37,493 nt of DNA from JAWLBR01 sp041687495 (GCA_041687495.1 JAWLBR010000021.1:1-37493), one strand, 5' to 3'; positions 24,102 to 33,505 are shown, counted from the first letter of the stretch. Notes: generated by a model not told the origin, from the letters alone. Program-made: numbers and translations.

Positions 24102-26555
24102 ATGATACAGCGCATCGATCTGGCGGGGACCTGGCAGCTGCACCAGGTTAACGGTGACATTACCACCCCTGCCCAGATACCGGGTGACACTCACAGCGCG
24201 CTACTGGCTGCGGGGAAGATTCCTCACCCGTACTGGGGCGAAAACGAGTTTGATGTTCAGTGGGTTGGCCAAGAGGATTGGCTTTTCAGCCGCAGGTTTA
24301 CGGTGGATCCCAGTTTCTTGCAGCAAGATTCGGTATATCTAAATTGTGAACGACTGGACACCATTGCCGAAATCAGGATCAACGACCAGTTGGTGGGAGA
24401 GACGGACAACATGTTCCGTCGCTACCGTTTTGAAGTCAAGGATCTGCTCAAGGCCGGCGAGAACGAAGTAGCCATTCTCTTCCGCTCCGCGGAGAACACA
24501 GCGATTGCTCGGGCCAAAGAACTGCCCTATGAAGTCCCCCATAGTATAAACCCAGTGCAATCGCCCCACATCAATTTGATCAGGAAAGTCCCCTGCCATG
24601 GCGGTTGGGACTGGGGTGTCTGCCTGATGGTAGCCGGCATCTACGGAGACATCTACCTAGGGGCCACTTCTCTTGGGCGGATTGAATACGTGTATACCAC
24701 TCAACACCATTCCCAAGGAAGCTGCGTGGTGGAAGTCACGGCGGAGGTGCTTTCTCCCCAAGGTGGGAGCACCGAACTCGCCGTTACCTTAGGAGATGTC
24801 CACAACGTCGAGCCGGTGGAACTTACCCCTGGGCCAAACAAAGTGGCTATCGCGGTTGAAATGGAAAACCCGCGACTGTGGTGGCCGAATGGGCATGGAG
24901 ATCAGCCGCTTTACGACCTAAGTGTGGAGATTGCTGGAGACAGTGTCCAGAAACGTCTTGGTCTGCGGGATCTTCAGGTTGTCACCGAAGAAGACGAGAT
25001 AGGCCTTTCCTTCAAAGTGCGGATTAACGGAGTGGATATTTTCTGTAAGGGGGCTAACTGGATTCCGGCAGATGCGATGCCATCAAGGCACACCCGTGAG
25101 CTGCTGGACGATCTACTTACTAGTGCCGCTGCCGCCCATATGAACATAATTCGGGTATGGGGCGGAGGGCAGTACGAAACCCCTGATTTCTACGACCTAT
25201 GTGATGAGAAGGGGATCCTCATCTGGCAAGACTTCATGTTCTCCTGCGCTACCTATCCCGGTACTCCTGAGTTTCTCAGGAGTGTTCGTGAAGAGGTACT
25301 GCATCAAGTGAAGGCCTTGCGGGATCATACCTGTATCGCCCTCTGGTGCGGCAACAACGAATGCTTGGGGGCTCTCAACTGGTACGAAGCCTCCAGAAAG
25401 AACCGGGACCGATACCTAGTAGACTATGACCGGTGGTGCGAAGGAGCAATCGGCTCAGCTGTCGACGAGGCCGATCCTACCCGAATCTACTGGCCGAGTT
25501 CGCCTTGCGGCGGGCGGGGCGACTATTCGGATAACTGGCATGATGATTCCAGGGGTGACATGCACTATTGGACTGTGTGGCACGAAAACGCGTCTTTCGA
25601 TGCCTACTACAATGTAGTCCCCAGGTTCTGCTCTGAGTTTGGGTACCAATCCTTCCCGTCCGTCTACACCATCAGAACCTATGCCCCTGAGGACCAATTC
25701 AACGTCACCGCGCCAATCATGGAGCACCACCAGCGCAACCCCGCCGGAAATTCCAAGATCACCGAGATGATGACTCGGTACTTCCGAGTCCCGGAGGGAT
25801 TTGACAACTTCGTATACCTCAGCCAAGTCCAACAGGCGCTGGCCATCAAGACAGGCGTCGAATACTGGCGGCATTTGCAGCCTACCTGCATGGGTACCAT
25901 CTACTGGCAGCTCAATGACAATTGGCCGGTCTGTTCCTGGTCATCGGTGGAATACGGCGGTAAGTGGAAACTGCTGCATTACCAGATCAAACGCTCCTAC
26001 GCGCCCATCTTGGTCAGTATTTACCAAGACCGCAGAGGTGAGATCGAGGTCTGGGTGGTCAACGATCGGCACGAGAGCAAGGAAGCTCGAGTCTCAGTTG
26101 AGGTAGTGGACTTCTCCGGTTCAGTGCAGAAGCAAGAGGATCTCACTATTTCTGTACCGGCCTGTGGTGCCGCTTTGGCGAAAAAGTATGCATTAAGCGA
26201 CTTGATCGCTAATCCTAACGCTGGGTTCATGCTGGCTGAAGTGAAGGTTGAAGGTGAGACTAACTATACCAGCCACTTTTTCACGGAGTATAAGCGCTGT
26301 GAGTTGCCCAAGGCTGAAGTTACAACCGAAGTGCGCGAGATAGAAGATGGCTTCACCGTCACTGTCGACGCATCTGCACCTGCCTTCTTTGTCAGCGTCA
26401 ACGCCAACGCTGTTGCCGGCGAGTTCAATGACAACTTCTTCACGTTGGTTCCCGGCAAGCAGCGGACGATTACCTTCCGTCCGAAGCAGCCCATCAGGCT
26501 CGAGGACTTCCGCAGCTCACTTTCTGTGAAGCACCTGCGAGATACCTATAGGTAG
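24102..26555 (+). CDS. Beta-mannosidase, glycoside hydrolase family 2
   Basis: Exo-enzyme removing beta-linked mannose from the non-reducing end of manno-oligosaccharides, probably cytoplasmic since there is no signal peptide. The 817 residues show the GH2 order: N-terminal jelly roll (FDVQWVGQEDWLFSRRF), Ig-like domain, then TIM barrel with VRINGVDIFCKGANWIPAD and NIIRVWGGGQYE. The acid/base is E420 in WCGNNE and the nucleophile E512 in CSEFGYQSFPS. YWQLNDNWPVCSWSSVEYGG is characteristic of beta-mannosidases within GH2. The start is the ATG behind AGGGAGGG. It stands alone and ends at a terminator shared with the Crp-family gene. No oligosaccharide transporter is adjacent. Confidence 0.95.
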   Translation: MIQRIDLAGTWQLHQVNGDITTPAQIPGDTHSALLAAGKIPHPYWGENEFDVQWVGQEDWLFSRRFTVDPSFLQQDSVYLNCERLDTIAEIRINDQLVGETDNMFRRYRFEVKDLLKAGENEVAILFRSAENTAIARAKELPYEVPHSINPVQSPHINLIRKVPCHGGWDWGVCLMVAGIYGDIYLGATSLGRIEYVYTTQHHSQGSCVVEVTAEVLSPQGGSTELAVTLGDVHNVEPVELTPGPNKVAIAVEMENPRLWWPNGHGDQPLYDLSVEIAGDSVQKRLGLRDLQVVTEEDEIGLSFKVRINGVDIFCKGANWIPADAMPSRHTRELLDDLLTSAAAAHMNIIRVWGGGQYETPDFYDLCDEKGILIWQDFMFSCATYPGTPEFLRSVREEVLHQVKALRDHTCIALWCGNNECLGALNWYEASRKNRDRYLVDYDRWCEGAIGSAVDEADPTRIYWPSSPCGGRGDYSDNWHDDSRGDMHYWTVWHENASFDAYYNVVPRFCSEFGYQSFPSVYTIRTYAPEDQFNVTAPIMEHHQRNPAGNSKITEMMTRYFRVPEGFDNFVYLSQVQQALAIKTGVEYWRHLQPTCMGTIYWQLNDNWPVCSWSSVEYGGKWKLLHYQIKRSYAPILVSIYQDRRGEIEVWVVNDRHESKEARVSVEVVDFSGSVQKQEDLTISVPACGAALAKKYALSDLIANPNAGFMLAEVKVEGETNYTSHFFTEYKRCELPKAEVTTEVREIEDGFTVTVDASAPAFFVSVNANAVAGEFNDNFFTLVPGKQRTITFRPKQPIRLEDFRSSLSVKHLRDTYR

Positions 26556-26562
26556 GAAATGT

Positions 26563-26596
26563 GAACCCCCGTTGAGAGGAGCCTCAGCGGGGGTTC
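26563..26596. terminator. Bidirectional terminator between beta-mannosidase and Crp-family genes
   Basis: A 9-bp stem (GAACCCCCG/CGGGGGTTC) continues into a TGAG/CTCA inner stem with a small loop. It lies 8 bases after the mannosidase stop and before the 3' end of the convergent regulator gene. Confidence 0.8.
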
Positions 26597-26612
26597 CTGC
26601 CTGCCATGTCTT

Positions 26613-27284
26613 TCAGCTGGCTAAGGGGCTTTTTGACTGGAGCACGATGCGTCTGCCAACAACGTCCAGTTGCCCTTCATTCCGCAACTGCACCAACAAA
26701 CTAGTGGCGGTGGGACGGGACACGTTGATGATGCTGGCAATATCCTGGTGTGTCAGAGGAACCTGAATCTCCAGTCCTTTATCGGTGCGTACTCCATATT
26801 CCGCAGCCATCTTCTCCAATGCCGCCAACAGTCTTTCGCGAGCGCTGTGAAAAGCCAGGCTGTTAAGTTGCTCCGTCGAGCGGTTTAGTTTTCGGCTCAA
26901 GCTATAGATCACTTTCAATGCAATTGAGGGCGAACGCTGGAATAACCTCTCCAAGGCTTCCTTGCTGCACACGGTGATGCATGTTTCCTCCATTGCCGTC
27001 GCGCTGAAGGAGTATTCTTCTTCACCAAACACTGCGTCCTCGCCCAGGACGTGATCGGCCCTGGCGAATCCAAGGATAAACTCCTTACCCGATTCCGACA
27101 CTTTGGCCATTTTCACTAGGCCTTCGGCGACAATGTAAATGCGATCCGCTGGATCCTTCTCCCAGAATATCGGCTCGTCTTTCTGGTACGTTCTTTTCTC
27201 CGCGGACTCGGCCGCCTGTTCCAGTTCCGATTCGGTCAGATCGGCAAAAAGGCTCAGTTTTCGAATACACACAATGACTCCCAC
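26613..27284 (-). CDS. Crp/Fnr-family transcriptional regulator
   Basis: A 223-residue regulator with a cyclic-nucleotide-binding-like beta barrel (about 10-120; EPIFWEKDPADRIYIVAEGLVKM) and a C-terminal winged helix. The recognition helix region is LTHQDIASIINVSRPTATSLLVQL (about 178-200). The barrel lacks the RxS phosphate cassette of cAMP-binding Crp. There is no N-terminal Cys cluster for an Fnr-type iron-sulfur centre, so the signal is unknown. The start is a GTG with AAGGAG 10 bases upstream. It is divergent from larA with 197 bases between them, which contain a GTGA-type palindrome, so it may control itself and larA. Confidence 0.92.
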   Translation of the reverse strand: MGVIVCIRKLSLFADLTESELEQAAESAEKRTYQKDEPIFWEKDPADRIYIVAEGLVKMAKVSESGKEFILGFARADHVLGEDAVFGEEEYSFSATAMEETCITVCSKEALERLFQRSPSIALKVIYSLSRKLNRSTEQLNSLAFHSARERLLAALEKMAAEYGVRTDKGLEIQVPLTHQDIASIINVSRPTATSLLVQLRNEGQLDVVGRRIVLQSKSPLAS

Positions 27285-27370
27285 GTAGCCGCATCTCCTT
27301 AACGTGCAAACTCGTCCAATCGGGCACTTTGCTGCGCCGTGTGCGTCAGCCCCCTGCCCTTTGAGTTGTC

Positions 27371-27384
27371 AGTGAATTTTCACT
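27371..27384. promoter_or_regulatory. Palindrome between the Crp-family gene and larA
   Basis: AGTGAA and TTCACT form a perfect 6-bp inverted repeat around a 2-base centre, in the shared upstream region of the regulator and larA. It resembles Crp-type half sites (GTGA/TCAC), but the half sites are 4 rather than 6 bases apart, so it is only a candidate operator. Confidence 0.4.
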
Positions 27385-27481
27385 TCGCTTCGCAGCCAAC
27401 AAATCCCTTTTTCGAGGAAAACGGAGATGGGGTGCGAACACTTGCTAACAAAGCTATCGAACAGAAAGGTGGAAAATAGCA

Positions 27482-28861
27482 GTGATCCACTATCCGCTAA
27501 ACTTAGGTCGCGAGTCTGTGAACCTTAACTTACCCGAAGGCACGGATATTCTGTCTATGTCTACGCCACAACCCCTTCAGTGCCCTGCCGATGCCATCCA
27601 AAATGCTCTGGCAAATTCCATCGGCAGTCCTGGGCTGGATGAAGTGATTCAAGCAAAACTGCAAGACAACCCAGCAGCCACTGCTGCCATCGTCATTTCG
27701 GATAATACAAGACCAGTCCCCTACCGGGGAGATGCCGGCATCCTCTGGCCGATAGTTGAGCGCTTATTGCAGCATGGGGTCGACAGCAGCCGCATAGTTA
27801 TCTTGGTGGCCACTGGCACCCACCGCCCAGTCACTTCGACCGAGCTGCGGGAGATGCTGGACCCAAGGGTCTTTATCCACCAGATCCCAGTCAGAAACCA
27901 CAACTGCCGGGACGCCAAGAGCCTCTGCCATCTAGGCCAGACAAGCCGAGGTACTCAGGTCTATATCAACCAGGAGTACGTCAACGCTGACATCAAAATC
28001 CTAACCGGCTTAGTCGAGAGTCATTTTATGGCCGGAGCCTCTGGAGGGCGCAAATCTGTCTGCCCTGGACTAATCGGTGAGGAGAGTACGTACATTTTCC
28101 ACGGCGCATCCATGCTCGCGTCCTCGGAGGCCCGCGACCTGGTGCTGGCCGGCAACCCATGCCATGAGGAAGCTCTAGAGGTGGCCCGGATGGCCGGGGC
28201 CGACTATATCGTCAACGTTACTCTGGATCACAAATTTCGGGTAACAGGCGTCTTCGCCGGGGATCTGGAGCGGGCCCACGAAGAAGCGGTGCAGGCGGTG
28301 TTTAGCTATGTCTCCATTCCCATCAGCGAGCCATATGACATTGTTGTCACCCATGCGGGATTTGTGGGAATCAACCACTACCAGGCGGGTAAGGTAGCAG
28401 TTGCTTCTCTTCCGGCCCTTAAACCAAACGGCCGCCTCATCGTTGTGGCCAACAACACCGATACCGATCCCGTCGGCAGTGCTCAATATCGGACAGTGCT
28501 GCACCTACTGAAGATCATGGGCCCTGAAAGATTTAACCAGTTGCTCCTCTCTCCTGACTGGACTTTTATCCCCGACCAGTGGCAGGTCCAGATGTGGTCC
28601 CGACTTTTTCACAAGACCGTTCAGGATAACGTGGTCTACTACAGCCCGCAGTTATCTGAACAAGACTATGCGATCATCCCGGGGACCCCCGGAACGAGAT
28701 ACCTGGATGCCTCGACTGGAGAAGACGCCGGGATGGCAACAGCTCCGCTGGTCGTTACCGCCGCAATAGCGGAAGTAATGGATCAGTATCAGGCCCACGG
28801 ACGCAGACCAACCGTGGCTTACCTGGTCGATGGCCCCTACGGTATCCCGGTTTCCTGCTAG
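27482..28861 (+). CDS. larA: LarA-family nickel-pincer racemase/epimerase
   Basis: Relative of lactate racemase, which uses a nickel pincer nucleotide to move a hydride at a 2-hydroxy acid carbon. The 459 residues keep the key features of Lactobacillus plantarum LarA: SDNTRPVP, H114 in ATGTHRP (H108), H181 and K191 in SHFMAGASGGRKSVCPG (H174, and K184 which holds the cofactor) and H207 in YIFHGASM (Ni ligand H200). The start is a GTG behind AAAGGTGG. The cofactor-making genes larB, larC and larE are absent from the window. Many LarA relatives act on other 2-hydroxy acids, so lactate is not assured. The MFS gene downstream could import the substrate. Confidence 0.9.
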   Translation: MIHYPLNLGRESVNLNLPEGTDILSMSTPQPLQCPADAIQNALANSIGSPGLDEVIQAKLQDNPAATAAIVISDNTRPVPYRGDAGILWPIVERLLQHGVDSSRIVILVATGTHRPVTSTELREMLDPRVFIHQIPVRNHNCRDAKSLCHLGQTSRGTQVYINQEYVNADIKILTGLVESHFMAGASGGRKSVCPGLIGEESTYIFHGASMLASSEARDLVLAGNPCHEEALEVARMAGADYIVNVTLDHKFRVTGVFAGDLERAHEEAVQAVFSYVSIPISEPYDIVVTHAGFVGINHYQAGKVAVASLPALKPNGRLIVVANNTDTDPVGSAQYRTVLHLLKIMGPERFNQLLLSPDWTFIPDQWQVQMWSRLFHKTVQDNVVYYSPQLSEQDYAIIPGTPGTRYLDASTGEDAGMATAPLVVTAAIAEVMDQYQAHGRRPTVAYLVDGPYGIPVSC

Positions 28862-29015
28862 GTCAGAAGGAGTTGGCGGAGCCAACCCAAAATACTACTT
28901 GGATACGACAAATGCTGATTGGGGGACGAAGTCAATAAAGACACCAGTGTACAGGCAGAACAACCTGAAGGTGTTCCATAGCCTCACCCGTCGTTACAGC
29001 ACTCACACCGAAGGT

Positions 29016-30233
29016 ATGAGCCGCAACGTCAAAATCCTAATCGCCACGGAACCCCTATGGGCCATTCCAGTGACATGGACTAAGACCTACGCCTCACTAT
29101 TCATGTCAGCTCTAGGGATGAGTGCGACTCAAATCGGTTCCATCGCGTCGCTAACGATGATTACGCAGATGCTGGTGGCTCCATTGGGAGGATATGCGGC
29201 CGACCGTTTTGGTCGAAAAAGGGTTCTCATCACCTTTGATACCATCGCCTGGATCCTGCCAATGCTCTTGTGGATGGTGGCGCAGAATACGTGGTTCTTC
29301 GTCGCTGCAGCAGTGCTCAACGGCGTGAGTATGATCATCGGCCCCTCCTGGAACTGTCTGCTGGTGGAAGACACTTCTGCCCATAGACGGGCGACAGTCT
29401 TTGCGGCCTTCCAGTTGGTAGTCTTGGGGTCGGGCCTGTTCTCGCCGGTAGCAGGGTGGATAGTGCAAGGGTATTCTGTGGTGATGGGTGCGAGAATTCT
29501 GTATGCCTTGGCCTTTCTTTCCATCGTAGTGATGGTGGTTTCCCGGGCTCTTTCGGTTACTGAGACTTCGGTTGGGCAGACCAGGATCAGTGAGATGCGT
29601 AATTCACGACTCAGCGACGTCTTTACCAGCTATCGGGAGATAATTGGTACGGGCGCTAAGAACCGGACATTGGTATACCTGTTCTTTCTGACCACGATTA
29701 ACTACGCGTATAACACTCTGTGGCAGACATACTCTGCCCTGTACATGACTGCTGAGCGGGGGTTGGCACTGCGACCGGCTGTAGTCTCGATCTGGCCGAC
29801 GTTCTCGTCTCTGGTGATGATTGCCACACTGCTGCTGATAGTGCCCAAGATTAAGCCCGAGAAGCTGCCATATTGGCTCATCCTCAGCTCAAGTTTGCTC
29901 TGTGCAGGAATGGGGATATTCATCTTGGCTCCTGCCGGCTCCTACGCGACGCTGGCAGCTTCAGCAGTGATTATCGCAGCGGGAACGGCACTGATTAATC
30001 CAGTGAGAGACACCTTTGTGGCCAATGTAATGGACGACCGCGCTCGAGCGGCACTGTTGGCAGGGATGAACTCTCTGACGATGCTTCTGATCATCCCAAT
30101 CACTCCTTTAGCGGGATGGCTGTTTGAGAGAAATCCCAAACTTCCTATCCTAATCCTGCTGCTTATGCTGGCCGCTGCAGTGCTGCTTTCAGTTCGCCTC
30201 AGCACAACAGCCAAGAAAGCTATGCATCACTAG
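29016..30233 (+). CDS. MFS transporter
   Basis: A 405-residue membrane protein with about 12 hydrophobic segments. The A-like motif GGYAADRFGRKRVL sits between helices 2 and 3, typical of the major facilitator superfamily. Later hydrophobic segments such as LPYWLILSSSLLCAGMGIFIL and ILILLLMLAAAVLLSVRL complete the second bundle. Substrate is unknown; because it follows larA by 154 bases on the same strand, a hydroxy acid or sugar acid is a guess. The start is uncertain: I use the ATG before SRNVKILIATE, although its ribosome binding site is weak. The frame stays open to an ATG at 28830 inside larA, but the 62 extra residues are polar and unlike a transporter N-terminus. A small GTTGGC/GCCAAC hairpin lies at 28872-28886. 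Confidence 0.88.
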   Translation: MSRNVKILIATEPLWAIPVTWTKTYASLFMSALGMSATQIGSIASLTMITQMLVAPLGGYAADRFGRKRVLITFDTIAWILPMLLWMVAQNTWFFVAAAVLNGVSMIIGPSWNCLLVEDTSAHRRATVFAAFQLVVLGSGLFSPVAGWIVQGYSVVMGARILYALAFLSIVVMVVSRALSVTETSVGQTRISEMRNSRLSDVFTSYREIIGTGAKNRTLVYLFFLTTINYAYNTLWQTYSALYMTAERGLALRPAVVSIWPTFSSLVMIATLLLIVPKIKPEKLPYWLILSSSLLCAGMGIFILAPAGSYATLAASAVIIAAGTALINPVRDTFVANVMDDRARAALLAGMNSLTMLLIIPITPLAGWLFERNPKLPILILLLMLAAAVLLSVRLSTTAKKAMHH

Positions 30234-30244
30234 GAGGCGGGTAT

Positions 30245-31201
30245 ATGGGGCAGGCACCCGACAAAGTCAAAGTTATTATCAACCCCAAGGCTGGGCAAGG
30301 CAGAGCTGCGCGCACATGGTCACAGGTAGAGAAGACTCTGATAGCTCGCGGTTTGGACTATGAAGTGGCGGTGACAGATGCCCCTGGGCACGCGATAGAG
30401 TTGGCCCAGGCCGCCAGCGCCAGTGGTTGGCCGACGGTAGCTGCGATCGGGGGGGACGGCACCATAAATGAGGTCATTCAAGGGCTGGTCCATAGCGACA
30501 CAGCCCTGACTATCATCCCAGGAGGTACGGGCAATGACCTAGCCCGTTCTCTTGGCATTCCCTCTCAAGCCCAAAAGGCTGCCAACCTGATCTGGTCCGG
30601 CAGCCCAAGGTGTATCGACGTTGGTGTGGAGAGCAACCGAAGTTTTGCTTCCTTGGCGTCAGTGGGCTTCGCCGTGGATGTGATTCACCACGTGAATCAG
30701 ACCAGCAGTCTTCTGCAGGGGCCACTCAAAATCCTGGCTGGAGTCTGGAAGACAATCCGGCAGCTAAGAACCCATCCACTAGTTGTCACCTGTGATGGTG
30801 TAAGTCAGCGAGTACAATCGGTGGGAGTATTTGTGCTCAACACTAAGTATACCGGCGGCGGGTTGATGATGGCCCCCAATGCCGACCCCACCGACGGATG
30901 GCTGGATGTAGTGGTAATCCGGGAGGTCTCCCGCTGGGATCTCTTGACTACCCTCCCCAGGGCCTACAAGGGTACCCACATTACTCACCCGGCGGTGGAG
31001 CTGTTCCGCTGTCGGACCGTCAGTGTAGTAACCGACTATCCTCTGCCCAAAATGCTAGACGGAGACCTCGTTGGAACCACTCCGCTCAAAGCCTCAGTGG
31101 CTGAACGTGCGCTCACTGTGATGGTACCTAGTAAACTGGCGGTATCAGATCTGGCCACGATCACTAAGTCCTCAGATGAGACAGGACTACAGGCGGTGTA
31201 G
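30245..31201 (+). CDS. Diacylglycerol/lipid kinase family protein
   Basis: ATP-dependent lipid kinase of the DagK/YegS/BmrU family, 318 residues. It opens with KVKVIINPKAGQGRA and has the nucleotide-binding AAIGGDGTINEVIQGL (about residues 63-78) and IIPGGTGNDLARSLGIP. The C-terminal beta sandwich ends with DGDLVGTTPLKASVAERALTV. Whether it phosphorylates diacylglycerol or another lipid cannot be told from sequence. The ATG is preceded by AGGAGGCGGG and follows the MFS stop by 11 bases, so it is in the same operon. Its link to larA and the transporter is not obvious. Confidence 0.93.
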   Translation: MGQAPDKVKVIINPKAGQGRAARTWSQVEKTLIARGLDYEVAVTDAPGHAIELAQAASASGWPTVAAIGGDGTINEVIQGLVHSDTALTIIPGGTGNDLARSLGIPSQAQKAANLIWSGSPRCIDVGVESNRSFASLASVGFAVDVIHHVNQTSSLLQGPLKILAGVWKTIRQLRTHPLVVTCDGVSQRVQSVGVFVLNTKYTGGGLMMAPNADPTDGWLDVVVIREVSRWDLLTTLPRAYKGTHITHPAVELFRCRTVSVVTDYPLPKMLDGDLVGTTPLKASVAERALTVMVPSKLAVSDLATITKSSDETGLQAV

Positions 31202-31263
31202 TTAGTCTGAGACTCGAAAATCGGACCCCACTTGTCTTCCTTCTCTCTAGTGTTGTGATTTGA

Positions 31264-31284
31264 CCGTTCAGTTCATCTGGACGG
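31264..31284. terminator. Hairpin between convergent lipid kinase and epimerase genes
   Basis: An 8-bp stem (CCGTTCAG/CTGGACGG, one G-T pair) with a 5-base loop is followed by ATCTTATTT on the plus strand. It lies 62 bases after the lipid kinase stop and 3 bases from the epimerase 3' end. Confidence 0.55.
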
Positions 31285-31287
31285 ATC

Positions 31288-32217
31288 TTATTTGCCCCTG
31301 GCCCAGGCAGCAGTCTGCTCTAGACCTTCTAAGAAGCTCGTTTTCGGAATCCAACCTAGGAGTTTACTAGCTTTGGTGATATCCAGAACGCTGCGGCGTA
31401 CGTCGCCGATCCTTTCACCGGCCCGCTCAATGGGCAGCTCAGTCTCGAGAACCTTCTGCAGATGATCGTATACGTCTTCCGTGTAGATCTCCAGGCCGGA
31501 ACCGATATTGATAATCTCATTGTCCCCCTTATCTAGGGCTAAAGCGTTGGCCCAGGCAACATCACTTATATACACATAGTCTCGACTGCATCCCTTGGGC
31601 ATGTCCGAGTAGGCATACAAAGTACCGGGCTTACCTTGCAGCAGTCTGTCCATAAACACCGGAACAACGCCGCACTCGCCTTCGGCGATCTGCCGAGGAC
31701 CGTAGACGTTAGCGTAACGCAGTACCGTATATGCTAGACCGTGGGTGATAGAGTAGAAGTGGAGATATTTCTCGCCTATGTACTTAGTGATGGCGTAGGG
31801 GGAGATCAGTTTGGGATGGTGAGTCTCCGGCGTGGGAATCTGCTCAGCGTCCCCCACCAACGCCCCACCAGAGGAAATAAAGATGAACTTCCTAGTTTGG
31901 TACTTGACGCACAACTCCAGCAGGTGTAAGACCCCCAGCACGTTGATATCCGCGTCAAGCTGTGGGTTGGCGACGGATTTTGGCACCGACTTCTGCGCAG
32001 CGTGATGGTTGACTACGTCAGGCTTCTCGATGGCAAAAACCTGTTCTAGTTCAGCCGAGCGAATATCCATCAAGTAGAACTTGGCAGCGGGGTTGAGGTT
32101 CTCGAGCTTGCCAGAAACCAGGTTATCCACTACAACAACCTCGTGTCCATCTTCGATGTATCTATCGACAACGTTAGAACCGATAAATCCAGCTCCGCCA
32201 GTAACCATGATCTTCAA
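31288..32217 (-). CDS. NAD-dependent sugar-nucleotide epimerase/dehydratase (GalE-like extended SDR)
   Basis: A 309-residue extended short-chain dehydrogenase. The Rossmann start is VTGGAGFIGSNVVDRY. The catalytic triad is a Ser in FIFISSGGALVGD with Tyr and Lys in SPYAITKYIGEKYL. VLRYANVYGPRQ and SRDYVYISDVAWANALAL are typical of UDP-glucose 4-epimerase relatives. The most likely reaction is 4-epimerisation of a UDP-hexose, but this subgroup also includes other nucleotide-sugar enzymes. It is divergent from the Gfo/Idh/MocA dehydrogenase, with about 200 bases between the genes where I find no convincing promoter. Confidence 0.9.
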   Translation of the reverse strand: MKIMVTGGAGFIGSNVVDRYIEDGHEVVVVDNLVSGKLENLNPAAKFYLMDIRSAELEQVFAIEKPDVVNHHAAQKSVPKSVANPQLDADINVLGVLHLLELCVKYQTRKFIFISSGGALVGDAEQIPTPETHHPKLISPYAITKYIGEKYLHFYSITHGLAYTVLRYANVYGPRQIAEGECGVVPVFMDRLLQGKPGTLYAYSDMPKGCSRDYVYISDVAWANALALDKGDNEIINIGSGLEIYTEDVYDHLQKVLETELPIERAGERIGDVRRSVLDITKASKLLGWIPKTSFLEGLEQTAAWARGK

Positions 32218-32419
32218 CAGACAGCACCTCTCTTCTGTCAGTTATTTCCTTGCTTGTGGCTATTTTCGGCTTTTCTCGACGCGATACCTTCATAAACGCA
32301 CTTCCAAAACCCCATTATGTGCGGCACTGCAGGAAGGTGTTTATCGGTTCTTGGCTAACCAGTAAGGCGTACACCAAAGCTTTGTCCACATAAAATCCAA
32401 CAGCTAAGTAGGTGCTGCC

Positions 32420-33505
32420 GTGAATAAGAAGATTAGGTTTGCCATCGCTGGGTGCGGCGTGATCGGAAAGCTCCACGCCCAACAGGTCAGTCAAATTGAC
32501 TCCGCTGAGATCACAGCTTTCGCCGACATCATTCCAGAGAGAGCAGACAGCTATGCTGCTGAGTTTGGCGGAACCGCATACCACAGCTTCACGCAGATGT
32601 TGCGGGACCCGAACATTGACGCCGTTTGTATCTGTACTCCAAGCGGTCTGCACGGCGAGATGGCCATTGCGGCCGCCAAGCATGGAAAGCACGTGATTGT
32701 AGAAAAGCCCATGGACATTAACCTAGAGATGGCTTCGGCAATGACTCAAGCCTGTCGGGAGGCCAATGTCAAACTGGCGTGCATTTTCCAACATCGCTTT
32801 GACCCCGCCACGGTGCGGGTGAAGCGGTATCTGGATGAGGGCCGATTTGGCCGATTGGTCCTGGTCAATGCCCACGTACATTGGTATCGCTCTGACGCTT
32901 ACTACTCCAGCGGAGACTGGAGAGGAACCTGGGCCCTTGATGGCGGCGGTGTCCTTATGAACCAAGCTATCCACACCGTTGACCTGCTGCAGTATTTGGG
33001 TGGCAAAGTCACCGGAATCTTTGCCCACACTCGCAACCTGCTCCACCCCAGTATCGAGGTTGAAGATGTCTCATCGGCTTGTGTGGAGTTTGCCAGCGGC
33101 GCCATCGGTTCGATTACAGCTACAACCTGTGCTTACCCCGGGCTGACTACTAGGGTCGAGATTATCGGCGAACATGGCTCCTGTATCATCGAAAACGACG
33201 AGTTGGTTTACCAGCACTTCAAGTCCGATGCAGAGGCCGGAACCCACGGGTTAGCCTATAGCCAGTCAAACCAGGTTGAGCAAGAAGAAGCTCAGGACAC
33301 CTCAGCGGATGTCCGCTACCAAATTTACGGAAACAGCCATTACTATCAGTTTCTCGACTTTATCGCTGCACTAAACGAGGAGCGCGACCCTGCAGTCACT
33401 GGAGAGGAAGGACGGCATGCTTTGGAGATAATCCTAGCCATCTATCGTTCGGCACAAGAGCAGAGAAGAGTATCTCTGCCATTGCAAGCGGTACGAGTAG
33501 AGTAA
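32420..33505 (+). CDS. Gfo/Idh/MocA family oxidoreductase
   Basis: NAD(P)-dependent dehydrogenase of sugars, inositols or their derivatives, 361 residues. The N-terminal Rossmann fold starts IRFAIAGCGVIGKLHAQQ. The catalytic-lysine motif is VIVEKPMD (about residue 95). The C-terminal alpha/beta domain contains GGGVLMNQAIHTVDLLQYL with the usual active-site His. EIIGEHGSCIIENDEL is a typical late strand. The start is a GTG behind TAGGTG. It heads a plus-strand group with the GHL6-type hydrolase (36 bases later), so it probably oxidises a sugar released by that enzyme; the substrate is not determinable here. Confidence 0.92.
   Translation: MNKKIRFAIAGCGVIGKLHAQQVSQIDSAEITAFADIIPERADSYAAEFGGTAYHSFTQMLRDPNIDAVCICTPSGLHGEMAIAAAKHGKHVIVEKPMDINLEMASAMTQACREANVKLACIFQHRFDPATVRVKRYLDEGRFGRLVLVNAHVHWYRSDAYYSSGDWRGTWALDGGGVLMNQAIHTVDLLQYLGGKVTGIFAHTRNLLHPSIEVEDVSSACVEFASGAIGSITATTCAYPGLTTRVEIIGEHGSCIIENDELVYQHFKSDAEAGTHGLAYSQSNQVEQEEAQDTSADVRYQIYGNSHYYQFLDFIAALNEERDPAVTGEEGRHALEIILAIYRSAQEQRRVSLPLQAVRVE

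Noticed and set aside
27371..27384. Canonical Crp or Fnr binding site
   Set aside because: Half-site spacing is two bases shorter than TGTGA-N6-TCACA or TTGAT-N4-ATCAA, so I list it only as a palindrome.
28830..29015. Longer MFS protein starting inside larA
   Set aside because: The extra 62 residues are polar, unlike transporter N-termini, and no ribosome binding site precedes the ATG at 28830.
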